The position numbers and the translations under genes were made by a program. Below are positions 39,502 to 46,228 of a DNA stretch of 46,228 nt, piece after piece (position 1 is the first letter of the stretch; every line of letters starts with the position of its first letter). The stretch covers positions 1 to 46,228 of the forward strand of contig CAIYPD010000107.1 of assembly GCA_903928075.1 (NCBI GenBank), read 5' to 3'. The stretch comes from Candidatus Firestoneibacteriota bacterium. GTDB taxonomy: Bacteria > Oederibacteriota > D2-FULL-39-29. A model generated the notes under the pieces. The model was not told where the DNA came from. It searched no databases and saw nothing but the letters and a program-made list of their open reading frames with translations.

Positions 39502-40710
39502 ATGTTGAAATTTGAACTGTATTGGCCCGTGAAACTTGTTTTTGGGCCGGGAGAATTTAAAAGAGCGGGTGCTGAAGCGAAACTTTTAGGTAAAAAAGCT
39601 TTTATAGTTACCGGAAAGTCGGCGGTTCAGAAACTGGGCTTTTTAGAAAAACTGCTTGCTCAATTAAAAAAAGAAGGAGTTGAGGCCAAAACTTTTGAAA
39701 AAGTAGAGCCCAACCCCAGGTCAACAACCGTAGACGAAGGCGGCAAACTTGCAAAATCTTTAGGCTGTGATTTTATTATTGCTCTGGGCGGAGGCAGTGC
39801 TATGGACGCCGCCAAAGGTATAGCTCTTGTAGCCGGTGCTCCCAAAAATGCTTCTGTCTGGGACTATGTCTTTAACGCCAGGAACGCGCCCGTTATTGAT
39901 TTTAAACCTTTGCCGATCCTTATGATTCCTACTTTGCCTGCCACCGGTTCGGAAAGCAATGCCATAGGAGTTATTACCAACTGGGAATTAAAACAAAAAA
40001 TACATATAGTGCATCCTTCGCTTTTTCCTGCCACTTCAATAATTGATCCCGAACTAACTTATTCTTTGAGCAAAGAGCAGACGGCTTATGCCGGGGTGGA
40101 TATTGTTTGCCATCTTATTGAGCCGTATCTCACAAATCTGGGAGATGTGCCGGTAAAAGACCGGCTGGCTGAGGATATTATTTTAAAAGCTATAAAAAAT
40201 ACCCTTCCTGCCATGGAAAATCCCGCCAATCCGGAATATAGAAGCCTTATGAGTTTTTCCGGAACCATCGCCTGCTCGCCGATACGCTTCTCGGGCTGGA
40301 ACGGGAAAGGCTATTTACACTGGATAGAACATTGTCTCTCCGCCTGGACCGATATTCAGCATAGCGAAGGTCTGGCTTGTATGCTTGTGGCCTGGTTGAA
40401 GTATATGAAAAAATATGAGTTCTTTGCAAAAAGATGCAGTTTGTTCGGTGAGAAAGTTTTCGGCAGCAAAGAAACAGAATTGCACATTGAAAACTGGTTC
40501 CGGACTCTTGGCGTAAATACCCGTCTAAAAAATATTGAAGGGGCGCTTATCGGGAAAATGGCGGATACGCTGATGCAAATGTATTCCGGCGGCACGGATG
40601 CTATAGATCTTCCAAGCGGAGAAAAGATGTACAGGGAAGATTTTGTGAATATATACGAGATGGCGGCGGGAAAAAGTGATAGAGGACGGAAGACAGATAA
40701 AAATATATAA
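39502..40710 (+). CDS. iron-containing alcohol dehydrogenase (BDH/YqhD-like)
   Basis: A 402-residue group III alcohol dehydrogenase that interconverts aldehydes and alcohols with NAD(P)H. The nucleotide-binding GGGSAMDAAK loop is present. The metal ligands are D200, H204, H273 and H287; their spacing (4, 69 and 14) is that of YqhD/butanol dehydrogenases. The N-terminus (ELYWPVKLVFGPGEF) also fits. A GGGGG ribosome-binding site lies before the ATG. A fermentative or aldehyde-detoxifying role is likely. It may be expressed with cstA but has a repeat arm in between. Confidence 0.9.
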   Translation: MLKFELYWPVKLVFGPGEFKRAGAEAKLLGKKAFIVTGKSAVQKLGFLEKLLAQLKKEGVEAKTFEKVEPNPRSTTVDEGGKLAKSLGCDFIIALGGGSAMDAAKGIALVAGAPKNASVWDYVFNARNAPVIDFKPLPILMIPTLPATGSESNAIGVITNWELKQKIHIVHPSLFPATSIIDPELTYSLSKEQTAYAGVDIVCHLIEPYLTNLGDVPVKDRLAEDIILKAIKNTLPAMENPANPEYRSLMSFSGTIACSPIRFSGWNGKGYLHWIEHCLSAWTDIQHSEGLACMLVAWLKYMKKYEFFAKRCSLFGEKVFGSKETELHIENWFRTLGVNTRLKNIEGALIGKMADTLMQMYSGGTDAIDLPSGEKMYREDFVNIYEMAAGKSDRGRKTDKNI

Positions 40711-40837
40711 TGAATTGTTTTCCTAATATCTGAATATTCATAACTAATAAAGTACAAAACCAAACAGATTGCATCTGTCAGTAATTAGCCTTAAGTCATT
40801 AATGCCTGTGAGACCTCTTCTATAAACTCATATTATT

Positions 40838-40846
40838 TGCTATAAT
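40838..40846 (+). promoter_or_regulatory. extended -10 box of the alr operon
   Basis: TGC directly followed by TATAAT (40841-40846). No good -35 is visible, as expected for an extended -10 promoter. The ATG at 40854 is seven bases later. Confidence 0.6.
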
Positions 40847-40853
40847 GGACTTT

Positions 40854-41948
40854 ATGGATCATACTTGGGTCGAGATCGACATAAAAGCCATTCTTCATAA
40901 TATTGAAGAAGCCCGAAAGAAGCTTGATAAAAGCGTTAAAATTTGCGCTATTATCAAGGCTAACGCTTACGGGCATGGTCTTATCCCCGTTGCTAAAGCG
41001 CTGCAAAAAGCAGGTGTTTATGCTCTCGGGATTGCGGATATCTCCGAAGCGGCTTTGCTAAGAAAAAACGGACTCAAGCTTCCTATAATTAATGTTGTTT
41101 CGGCCGCTCCTTTTCAAATAAAAGACATAGTAAAGTATAAAATAAGCCAGAGTGTTTCCGGAATAAAAACTATTACCGCCCTGGATAAAGAGGCTAAGAA
41201 ACAAAAAACAACGGCAAAGATACACATTGAAATTGATACCGGTATGGGCCGGCTCGGAGTACACCCGGATAATTTTGAGAAAATTCTTCCAAAAATAGCC
41301 GGTTTTAAAAATATAGAAATGGAAGGGGTCTTCTCTCATCTGGCTTCCGCCGATAAAAATATGGAGTACACCTTAAAGCAAATAAGTGATTTTGAATATG
41401 CTTCCTATTCCGTACCGGAAAGGGTGATTAAGCATATCCTAAACAGTGCAGGAACAATAAATTTTTCAGGAGCAGGTTTCGATATGGCGCGGCCGGGTTT
41501 GATGATTTATGGTTTGCATAATAACAATGAGGAAAGAAAAAAGGTGAACCTTAAACCTGCCCTTGCCTGGAAAACAAAAGTTCTTGAAGTTAAGAATTTA
41601 AAAAAAGGGAGCAGTATAAGTTACGGCAACACTTACCGTACTAAGAAAAAAACAAAGATCGCCGTACTGGCAGTCGGATATGCCGACGGTTATAATCGCA
41701 TGCTATCCAACCGGGGCGAAGTGCTTATCAAAGGGAAGAAATACCGTATAGCGGGAACAGTATGCATGAATCTTACCATGGTTAATCTGGGAAATAATTC
41801 AAAAGTAAAAGCCGGCGATACAGCGGTACTTATCGGTCAAAGCGGTAAAAATACTTTGACTGCCGAAAAAATGGCGGATAAATGCGGGACTATACCGTAT
41901 ACCATAGTCTGCGGGATACATAGAGATATTAAAAGGACCTATCTATGA
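40854..41948 (+). CDS. alr: alanine racemase
   Basis: A 364-residue PLP enzyme that makes D-alanine for peptidoglycan. PLP lysine K35 is in IIKANAYGHG, the fold-type III barrel follows (IEIDTGMGRLGV, FSHLASAD), and the catalytic tyrosine is in SISYGNTYR of the C-terminal domain. An ATG at 40845 is in frame, but it overlaps the TATAAT box, so ATG 40854 is preferred. No ribosome-binding site precedes either, suggesting a leaderless mRNA. The stop overlaps lpxA (ATGA); this is the head of an envelope operon. Confidence 0.94.
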   Translation: MDHTWVEIDIKAILHNIEEARKKLDKSVKICAIIKANAYGHGLIPVAKALQKAGVYALGIADISEAALLRKNGLKLPIINVVSAAPFQIKDIVKYKISQSVSGIKTITALDKEAKKQKTTAKIHIEIDTGMGRLGVHPDNFEKILPKIAGFKNIEMEGVFSHLASADKNMEYTLKQISDFEYASYSVPERVIKHILNSAGTINFSGAGFDMARPGLMIYGLHNNNEERKKVNLKPALAWKTKVLEVKNLKKGSSISYGNTYRTKKKTKIAVLAVGYADGYNRMLSNRGEVLIKGKKYRIAGTVCMNLTMVNLGNNSKVKAGDTAVLIGQSGKNTLTAEKMADKCGTIPYTIVCGIHRDIKRTYL

Positions 41949-42718
41949 CAAATATTCACAGCACGGCAATAATCCATAAAAACGCAAAACTTGGAAAAGA
42001 TTTAGAGATCGGCCCTTACTGCATTATCGGGGAGAATGTTACCATCGGAGACGCTACAACGCTTCATCCGCATGTGGTTATTAGCGGTAACACCACGCTG
42101 GGTAAAAATAATCAGATTTATAGTTTTGCTGTTATTGGAAATCCGGGACAGGACAAGCATTATAAAAATGAAAAAAGCTTTGTGGAAATAGGAGACGACA
42201 ATATTATCCGCGAGTCGGTGACAATAAATTTTGCCACAGGGGAAGGCGAGAAAACGATTATCGGTAACGGATGTTTTCTTATGGCAACGGCGCACATCGG
42301 GCATAATTCTAAGGTAGGAAACCGTGTTATCCTGGTAAACGGCGTGGGACTAGGCGGCTATGTCGGAATTGAGGACATGGCGTTCGTTTCCGCGTACTCG
42401 CCGGTACATCAATTCTGTAAAATTGGTTCGCTAGCCATGATTGGCATGAGTTCTCCTATTGAAAAAGATGTGCCACCTTATATTCTTGGCGCAGGCAATC
42501 CTTTTACTATCTTTGGTCTTAATAAAATCGGACTTGAAAGAAACGGTGTTCCGGTTCAATCAAGAGAAGCGCTTAAAAAAATGTTCAAACTGGTTTTTAA
42601 GTCCGGACTTAACACTTCCCAGGCTTTAACGAGAATAAAAGACGATATTGTTCCCGATCCTTACATTATGCATTTTGTTGAATTTGTCCAAAAGTCAAAA
42701 AGAGGGATCTATAAATGA
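41945..42718 (+). CDS. lpxA: UDP-N-acetylglucosamine acyltransferase
   Basis: LpxA adds the 3-O-acyl chain to UDP-GlcNAc, the first step of lipid A synthesis. The 257-residue protein is a left-handed beta-helix of hexapeptide repeats with the catalytic histidine H117 in the MATAHIGHNS segment and the VHQFCKIG loop. The C-terminal helical part is normal. Four-base overlaps with alr and lpxI mark a coupled operon. Together with LpxI it shows that the organism makes lipid A and is a diderm. Confidence 0.95.
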   Translation: MTNIHSTAIIHKNAKLGKDLEIGPYCIIGENVTIGDATTLHPHVVISGNTTLGKNNQIYSFAVIGNPGQDKHYKNEKSFVEIGDDNIIRESVTINFATGEGEKTIIGNGCFLMATAHIGHNSKVGNRVILVNGVGLGGYVGIEDMAFVSAYSPVHQFCKIGSLAMIGMSSPIEKDVPPYILGAGNPFTIFGLNKIGLERNGVPVQSREALKKMFKLVFKSGLNTSQALTRIKDDIVPDPYIMHFVEFVQKSKRGIYK

Positions 42719-43509
42719 TAGGACTTCTTGCCGGGGGTGGAAATCTCCCGCTTATATTCGCTAAGAATGCGAAAAAGTCCGGCGAGCAGGTAATTACGGT
42801 CGCCATAAAAGGCGAGGCAAAAAGCTCGCTAAATAGATGGTCGGATCAAATCTACTGGTATAATATAGGGGATCTGGGAAAAGCTATAAAAGCCTTTAAA
42901 AAACACGGCGTTAGAAGAATAAGTATTGTAGGTAAAGTAAGAAAAATCAGACTTTTTTCGATACTTAAACCGGATGTAAAGCTCTTCAGGATATTTATGC
43001 GCCTGGCAAATAAAAAAGACGCTACGCTTATCGGGGCTGTAATAAAAGAGATAGAAAAAGAAGGCATTAAAGTCCTACCCATGACCATCTACCTGAAAGA
43101 TCTTTTAACCAAAAAGGGCGTGCTTACAAAAAGAAAGCCTACCTCGAAAGAGCGTTCTGATATAAGATTTGGTTTTCCGCTGGCAAAAAAGCTTGCGGAT
43201 GCGGATACCGGGCAGGCTGTAATAATTAAAGACAAAATTCTTATTGCGGCAGAAGGTGCGGAAGGCACGGACGAAATGATAAAACAAAGCGCAAAGACGA
43301 GTGGGAATCGCGCGGTTTGCATAAAGGTCGCGCGCACTAAACAGGATATGAGAATAGATATTCCGGGTATCGGGCCCGGGACAATTTCAAGGTTAAAAAA
43401 AGCAAAAATCTCCTGCCTGGCGCTTGAGGCCGGCAAGATGTTTATTGCAGAAAAAGAGAAAGTAATAAAGGAAGCGGAAAAACACGGCATATGCGTAATT
43501 GTTATCTGA
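42715..43509 (+). CDS. lpxI: UDP-2,3-diacylglucosamine pyrophosphatase LpxI
   Basis: A 264-residue DUF1009 protein that hydrolyses UDP-diacylglucosamine to lipid X, replacing LpxH in many diderms. The N-terminal GLLAGGGNLPL, the central TKRKPTSKERSDIRFG and the C-terminal aspartate segment MRIDIPGIGPGTI match the family. It is coupled to lpxA by ATGA and overlaps the next gene by 19 bases. The lpxA-lpxI order is a common arrangement. Confidence 0.93.
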   Translation: MIGLLAGGGNLPLIFAKNAKKSGEQVITVAIKGEAKSSLNRWSDQIYWYNIGDLGKAIKAFKKHGVRRISIVGKVRKIRLFSILKPDVKLFRIFMRLANKKDATLIGAVIKEIEKEGIKVLPMTIYLKDLLTKKGVLTKRKPTSKERSDIRFGFPLAKKLADADTGQAVIIKDKILIAAEGAEGTDEMIKQSAKTSGNRAVCIKVARTKQDMRIDIPGIGPGTISRLKKAKISCLALEAGKMFIAEKEKVIKEAEKHGICVIVI

Positions 43510-45437
43510 TAATTTGTTTATTTATAGAGTTGCTTCTACCTGTCGCTTGTGAGGAACATGACAGGTCGCTGGTAACCTATCATCTATGGCTTACTTACCG
43601 GGAACTGCCGGGTTCGGCCTCTCCCATAGGTCTTCCCGAATCTAAGTTTTTTCTGAAAGGCTACAGCCCAATTTTTGGTTTTTCCCCGCTTGCGATTTTT
43701 TCAAATGATTTTGAAACTGATCCTTTCTGTTCGATAAGACTGAGAACCGAAGGCTTTGAAGAGGTAAATCCTTTTAAGGAACTTCTCTGGCGGCCCAATG
43801 AGTTGGAGAGCGAATATCAGTACAAGGAAAATAAAAAAATAAAAATGATCGCGGCTTTTGTAAACAATGAATCGGCGGTCGGTAGTTTAGTACTTTCCAA
43901 CTCGGGTCAGAATCCCTGGCAGCAGGATCTTATTTTTTATGTAAAAGGCACAAACATTTTAGCCGAAGAAAAGAGTTTGAAGAAAACCGTCACAGTAACC
44001 TGCCCGCAAAAAGCGGGTTTTTCCGCTATTGACATTGTTTTTGATAAAGTTAGTTTAGAGGAAATAATTATGGTGCAGGAGGGAGAAATTTATAGGATAA
44101 CCGCGCGGCTAAATATTCCCGCAGGCGCGGCGGCGGCCATTCACTTCGGTGTTGCCTCTGCAAGCGAAGCCCTGGCAGCTGGAGCAGCGGCAGGCATTGC
44201 CGGCGGACGGAATGTTTATGAAATAGCCGCGGAAAAAGAAGTATTTTACAACAGACTTCTTTCAAGTATTACGCGAATTTATAATACCGATGTTTCAACC
44301 AGAAAATTTTATCAGACGGTCTACCTGCTTTTAAACGGTTACCGCACCGAAGAGTTTTCTGATTTTGCGTTAAGGTATGTTTTTGAAGAAAAATTAAAAA
44401 AACTTTTAGGGCAAAAAACGGCGCCGTGGCTCTTCTGGAAAGCTTACGAATTTTCCGGGGATATTAAATATCTGGAAAAGGCCATTGCAAACGGTGACGA
44501 TTATCCAAAGATGGAAAATAAGGTTTTAGAGATGTATAACCAGCTTACCCTGGAATGGGCCGGAGCTTTAATAGGTAAGAAGGCGGTCTATTCCCCGGTA
44601 AAACTTTCAGAAGGCTTCGAGCCTAACAATGAGCAAAAGGTGCTTTATATGCTTTTAAACGGTGAGGAGCCAAAAGCAATAGAAGCTGAAGCCAAAAAGC
44701 TTTTAAATTACAGCGATCTTAAGTATCCTGAAATATTCTTTATTATAGAGTTACTTACAAAATTTGATATAAAAGGTTTAATTCCCGCCTTCTTTGAAAA
44801 AGAACTACCCTTTACCCAGTATTACAAAGAAAGATCTGTTTATGAAGTTATGACCTTTGTGGATATGTATTTTAAGAGCAGCGGGGTGGATTTTACCAGA
44901 GGAAATCTTTGTCTTCAACCCTTAGACCTTTACAAATTTAGAAATATCTATAATCTGAGATATAAGGGCAATTATCTGGACATCTTTTATTCGCATGAGG
45001 GCAAATATATAGACAAGATACTTTTAGACGGTCAGCCGGTCAACACCAGGCTTCTATATATACCTGAGGCCGATGTGGTGCCCGTCTCCAAGCCCGGCGC
45101 GCTTGTTGCGGCCATCCCGCAAAACTCAAATTCCACCACGGATGTAACTTTATCCTCAAATACCTTACGGAAGATAGAGATTCAACTTTCTAACTGGCCT
45201 TCAAACCCCATATTAAACTCCATTAAGACTAATTCCTGGTTTAAAGTTTACAGGTGCGTCTACGACGAAAAAACTGCAATCTTAAATATTGATATGGATA
45301 CCCCGCCCCTGGATAAATTTAAAGCGATAATAAGTATTACAAAAAATTCAAAGTGGATCAAAAAGGTAACGATTAACTGGAAAGATATTGCAGCTTATGA
45401 CGGGATTAAAGTGGAATTTAAAGAGAAAGGTTATTAA
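43491..45437 (+). CDS. exported 648-residue protein, possible six-hairpin glycosidase-like fold
   Basis: A large secreted protein: a signal peptide at residues 1-20 (NCYLIICLFIELLLPVAC), possibly a lipoprotein since a Cys follows directly. Residues ~25-260 look like a beta-rich N-terminal domain (IFGFSPLAIFSNDFETDPF, then VNNESAVGSLVLSNSGQNPWQQD). Residues ~260-470 are helical. Residues ~490-648 are beta-rich again (NYLDIFYSHEGKYIDKILLDG). That order recalls clan GH-L (alpha/alpha)6 glycoside hydrolases, but no catalytic acid motif is recognisable and the helical part is short. Overlap with lpxI suggests an envelope function. Treat as unknown. Confidence 0.6.
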   Translation: MRNCYLIICLFIELLLPVACEEHDRSLVTYHLWLTYRELPGSASPIGLPESKFFLKGYSPIFGFSPLAIFSNDFETDPFCSIRLRTEGFEEVNPFKELLWRPNELESEYQYKENKKIKMIAAFVNNESAVGSLVLSNSGQNPWQQDLIFYVKGTNILAEEKSLKKTVTVTCPQKAGFSAIDIVFDKVSLEEIIMVQEGEIYRITARLNIPAGAAAAIHFGVASASEALAAGAAAGIAGGRNVYEIAAEKEVFYNRLLSSITRIYNTDVSTRKFYQTVYLLLNGYRTEEFSDFALRYVFEEKLKKLLGQKTAPWLFWKAYEFSGDIKYLEKAIANGDDYPKMENKVLEMYNQLTLEWAGALIGKKAVYSPVKLSEGFEPNNEQKVLYMLLNGEEPKAIEAEAKKLLNYSDLKYPEIFFIIELLTKFDIKGLIPAFFEKELPFTQYYKERSVYEVMTFVDMYFKSSGVDFTRGNLCLQPLDLYKFRNIYNLRYKGNYLDIFYSHEGKYIDKILLDGQPVNTRLLYIPEADVVPVSKPGALVAAIPQNSNSTTDVTLSSNTLRKIEIQLSNWPSNPILNSIKTNSWFKVYRCVYDEKTAILNIDMDTPPLDKFKAIISITKNSKWIKKVTINWKDIAAYDGIKVEFKEKGY

Positions 45438-45443
45438 TGAAAT

Positions 45444-45856
45444 CTACTTTACGGCAAAAAAAAGATAGTCCAGTCCGAAAGAATAAAGTCCGGGAAGATT
45501 CTTAGAATTATTAATAAAGTGCCGGTAGGAATAATATAAGCCGGAATGTTTCTTTCTTTGGACAGGATTAAATTCCGGCTGCTCTTTGGCCTTTGTAATG
45601 CGGTAAGCTTCTTTCCAGTCTTTATTTAAGTGTAAAATTCCTGAAACTTTGAGCCCCCGGGGAATACTGCAAGTCCTGGCTTGTACCACTTTAAAGCCCG
45701 TCTTTTCAAGCAGCGAAATAAGAGCATCCCCGGGAAAGAAAAAAATATGCCCGTCTTTACTTTTGGGTGCCATCCCTTCCGTTTTATAAAACCGCTGTAA
45801 AAGAGCTGCGTCCAGAGTTCCGTTTGGAAGCGTCAATTGAAAAGTGTAAAATCCGG
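45444..45856 (-). pseudogene. C-terminal remnant of a SAM-dependent methyltransferase, cut by IS21
   Basis: The remaining ~135 codons resemble the end of a class I methyltransferase: GHIFFFPGDALISLLEKTGFKVVQA is the typical penultimate helix and strand, ending in LYSFGLDYLFFAVK. The S-adenosylmethionine-binding half is missing. The open frame runs on to 45941, but its first ~30 codons are translated IS21 end repeats and are not part of the gene. It converges on the exported-protein gene six bases away. Confidence 0.75.
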
Positions 45857-45857
45857 T

Positions 45858-45945
45858 GCATGACGACCACCCATTCCGGTGCAAGGCGACCACTGATTCC
45901 GCTCCATGACGACCACCTATTCCGGTCATGACGACCGGCAAAAAG
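45858..45945. repeat. 23-bp tandem repeats at the IS21 end
   Basis: Units at 45858-45880, 45881-45903 and 45904-45926, plus a partial unit from 45927, share the pattern CATGACGACCACC-ATTCCGGT. Such phased repeats near IS21 ends are known transposase-binding sites. Confidence 0.85.
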
Positions 45946-46060
45946 CAGCCTAAAATCAGTATAATCTTAGGAAACGGTCAATTCAACAGAAAAAGACCGG
46001 CATAATCCTCCCAATCTGCCATAATTGTGTAAAATTCAGCCCAAAAGGATGGAACACAAT

Positions 46061-46228
46061 ATGGCACAACGGAGGATGAACATGAGAATGATCAAAGAAG
46101 TAATGCGGCTTAGGTATGGTCTAAAGAAGTCGCAAAGGGAAATAAAACAGGCCTGCGGAATCGGAAAAACTACGGTGCAGGAGTATCTGCGTAGAGCAAA
46201 GGCCGCCGGACTTAGTTGGCCCCTGCCG
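46061..46228 (+). CDS. istA: IS21-family transposase IstA, N-terminal part (runs off the window)
   Basis: The first 56 codons encode the IstA helix-turn-helix: RMIKEVMRLRYGLKKSQRE is followed by IGKTTVQEYLRRAKAAGLSW, the conserved opening of IS21 transposases. Start candidates in frame are ATG 46061, 46076 and 46082; GGAGG at 46071-46075 would serve the last. The catalytic domain lies beyond the window edge. Divergent from the methyltransferase remnant. Confidence 0.88.
   Translation, partial: MAQRRMNMRMIKEVMRLRYGLKKSQREIKQACGIGKTTVQEYLRRAKAAGLSWPLP

Larger units (their letters stand above)
45857..46228 (+). mobile_element. left end of an IS21-family element (continues past the window)
   Basis: It starts at about TG 45857, with end repeats followed by the first part of istA. 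The element interrupts the methyltransferase remnant. The right end and istB are outside the window, so its length and target duplication cannot be checked. Confidence 0.8.

Noticed and set aside
45857-45941. First ~30 codons of the methyltransferase reading frame
   Set aside because: They translate the IS21 end repeats and are not native protein.

Overview
The window is about 46 kb of AT-leaning chromosome from a diderm bacterium. LpxA and LpxI (lipid A), two TonB-dependent outer-membrane receptors, a TonB protein and BtuCD point to an outer membrane. The gene mix (GcvT-SHMT fusion, helix-turn-helix/GspE fusion, LpxI, PilZ-only proteins, many short intergenic palindromes) resembles uncultured candidate-phylum genomes such as the Omnitrophota/Elusimicrobiota neighbourhood. 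That placement is inference and I cannot fix the phylum from sequence alone.

Layout. 0.2-1.0 kb: a Sat-like GNAT acetyltransferase and a small Cys-rich protein. 1.1-3.7 kb (minus): an aminomethyltransferase fused to a serine hydroxymethyltransferase. 4.1-14.2 kb: mostly housekeeping genes on the plus strand (aminotransferase, CBS-GGDEF diguanylate cyclase, dolichol-kinase-like membrane protein, ispF, HIT, gltX, uppP, an acetyl esterase, a GNAT, and an HTH-GspE fusion). 14.2-23.9 kb: a cobamide locus. It has a strong promoter, an AdoCbl riboswitch followed by terminator hairpins, then a CbiR-like TIM barrel, btuC, btuD, cobO, a Dph6-like PP-loop ATPase, cobT, cobU, cobS, btuB and tonB. 24.1-29.6 kb: an arginine/lysine/ornithine decarboxylase, three palindromic repeats, an unlisted 46-codon Cys-rich gene overlapping a DksA/TraR-type gene, then polA and coaE. 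29.6-31.4 kb: two small uncharacterised genes between dispersed inverted-repeat arms, then a HAD phosphatase. 31.5-34.0 kb: two paralogous PilZ proteins separated by an IS3-family element. 34.1-40.7 kb: a second TonB receptor, a GntR/LacI-type regulator, an SRPBCC protein, CstA and an Fe-alcohol dehydrogenase. 40.8-45.4 kb: a tightly coupled alr-lpxA-lpxI-exported protein operon. 45.4-46.2 kb: a methyltransferase remnant cut by the left end of an IS21-family element whose istA runs off the window.

How the genes work together. The cobamide locus has what is needed to take up an intact cobamide (BtuB, TonB, BtuCD), adenosylate it (CobO), cut off the lower ligand (CbiR-like) and rebuild the nucleotide loop (CobU, CobT, CobS). 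No corrin-ring synthesis gene is visible, so salvage and remodelling is the natural reading. The PP-loop ATPase inside this locus has no assigned role there and is the most promising lead. Other leads are a set of genes whose ATG lies 6-7 nt after a good -10 box with no ribosome-binding site (predicted leaderless mRNAs), and a pair of ~90-bp inverted elements bracketing the cobT-tonB block.
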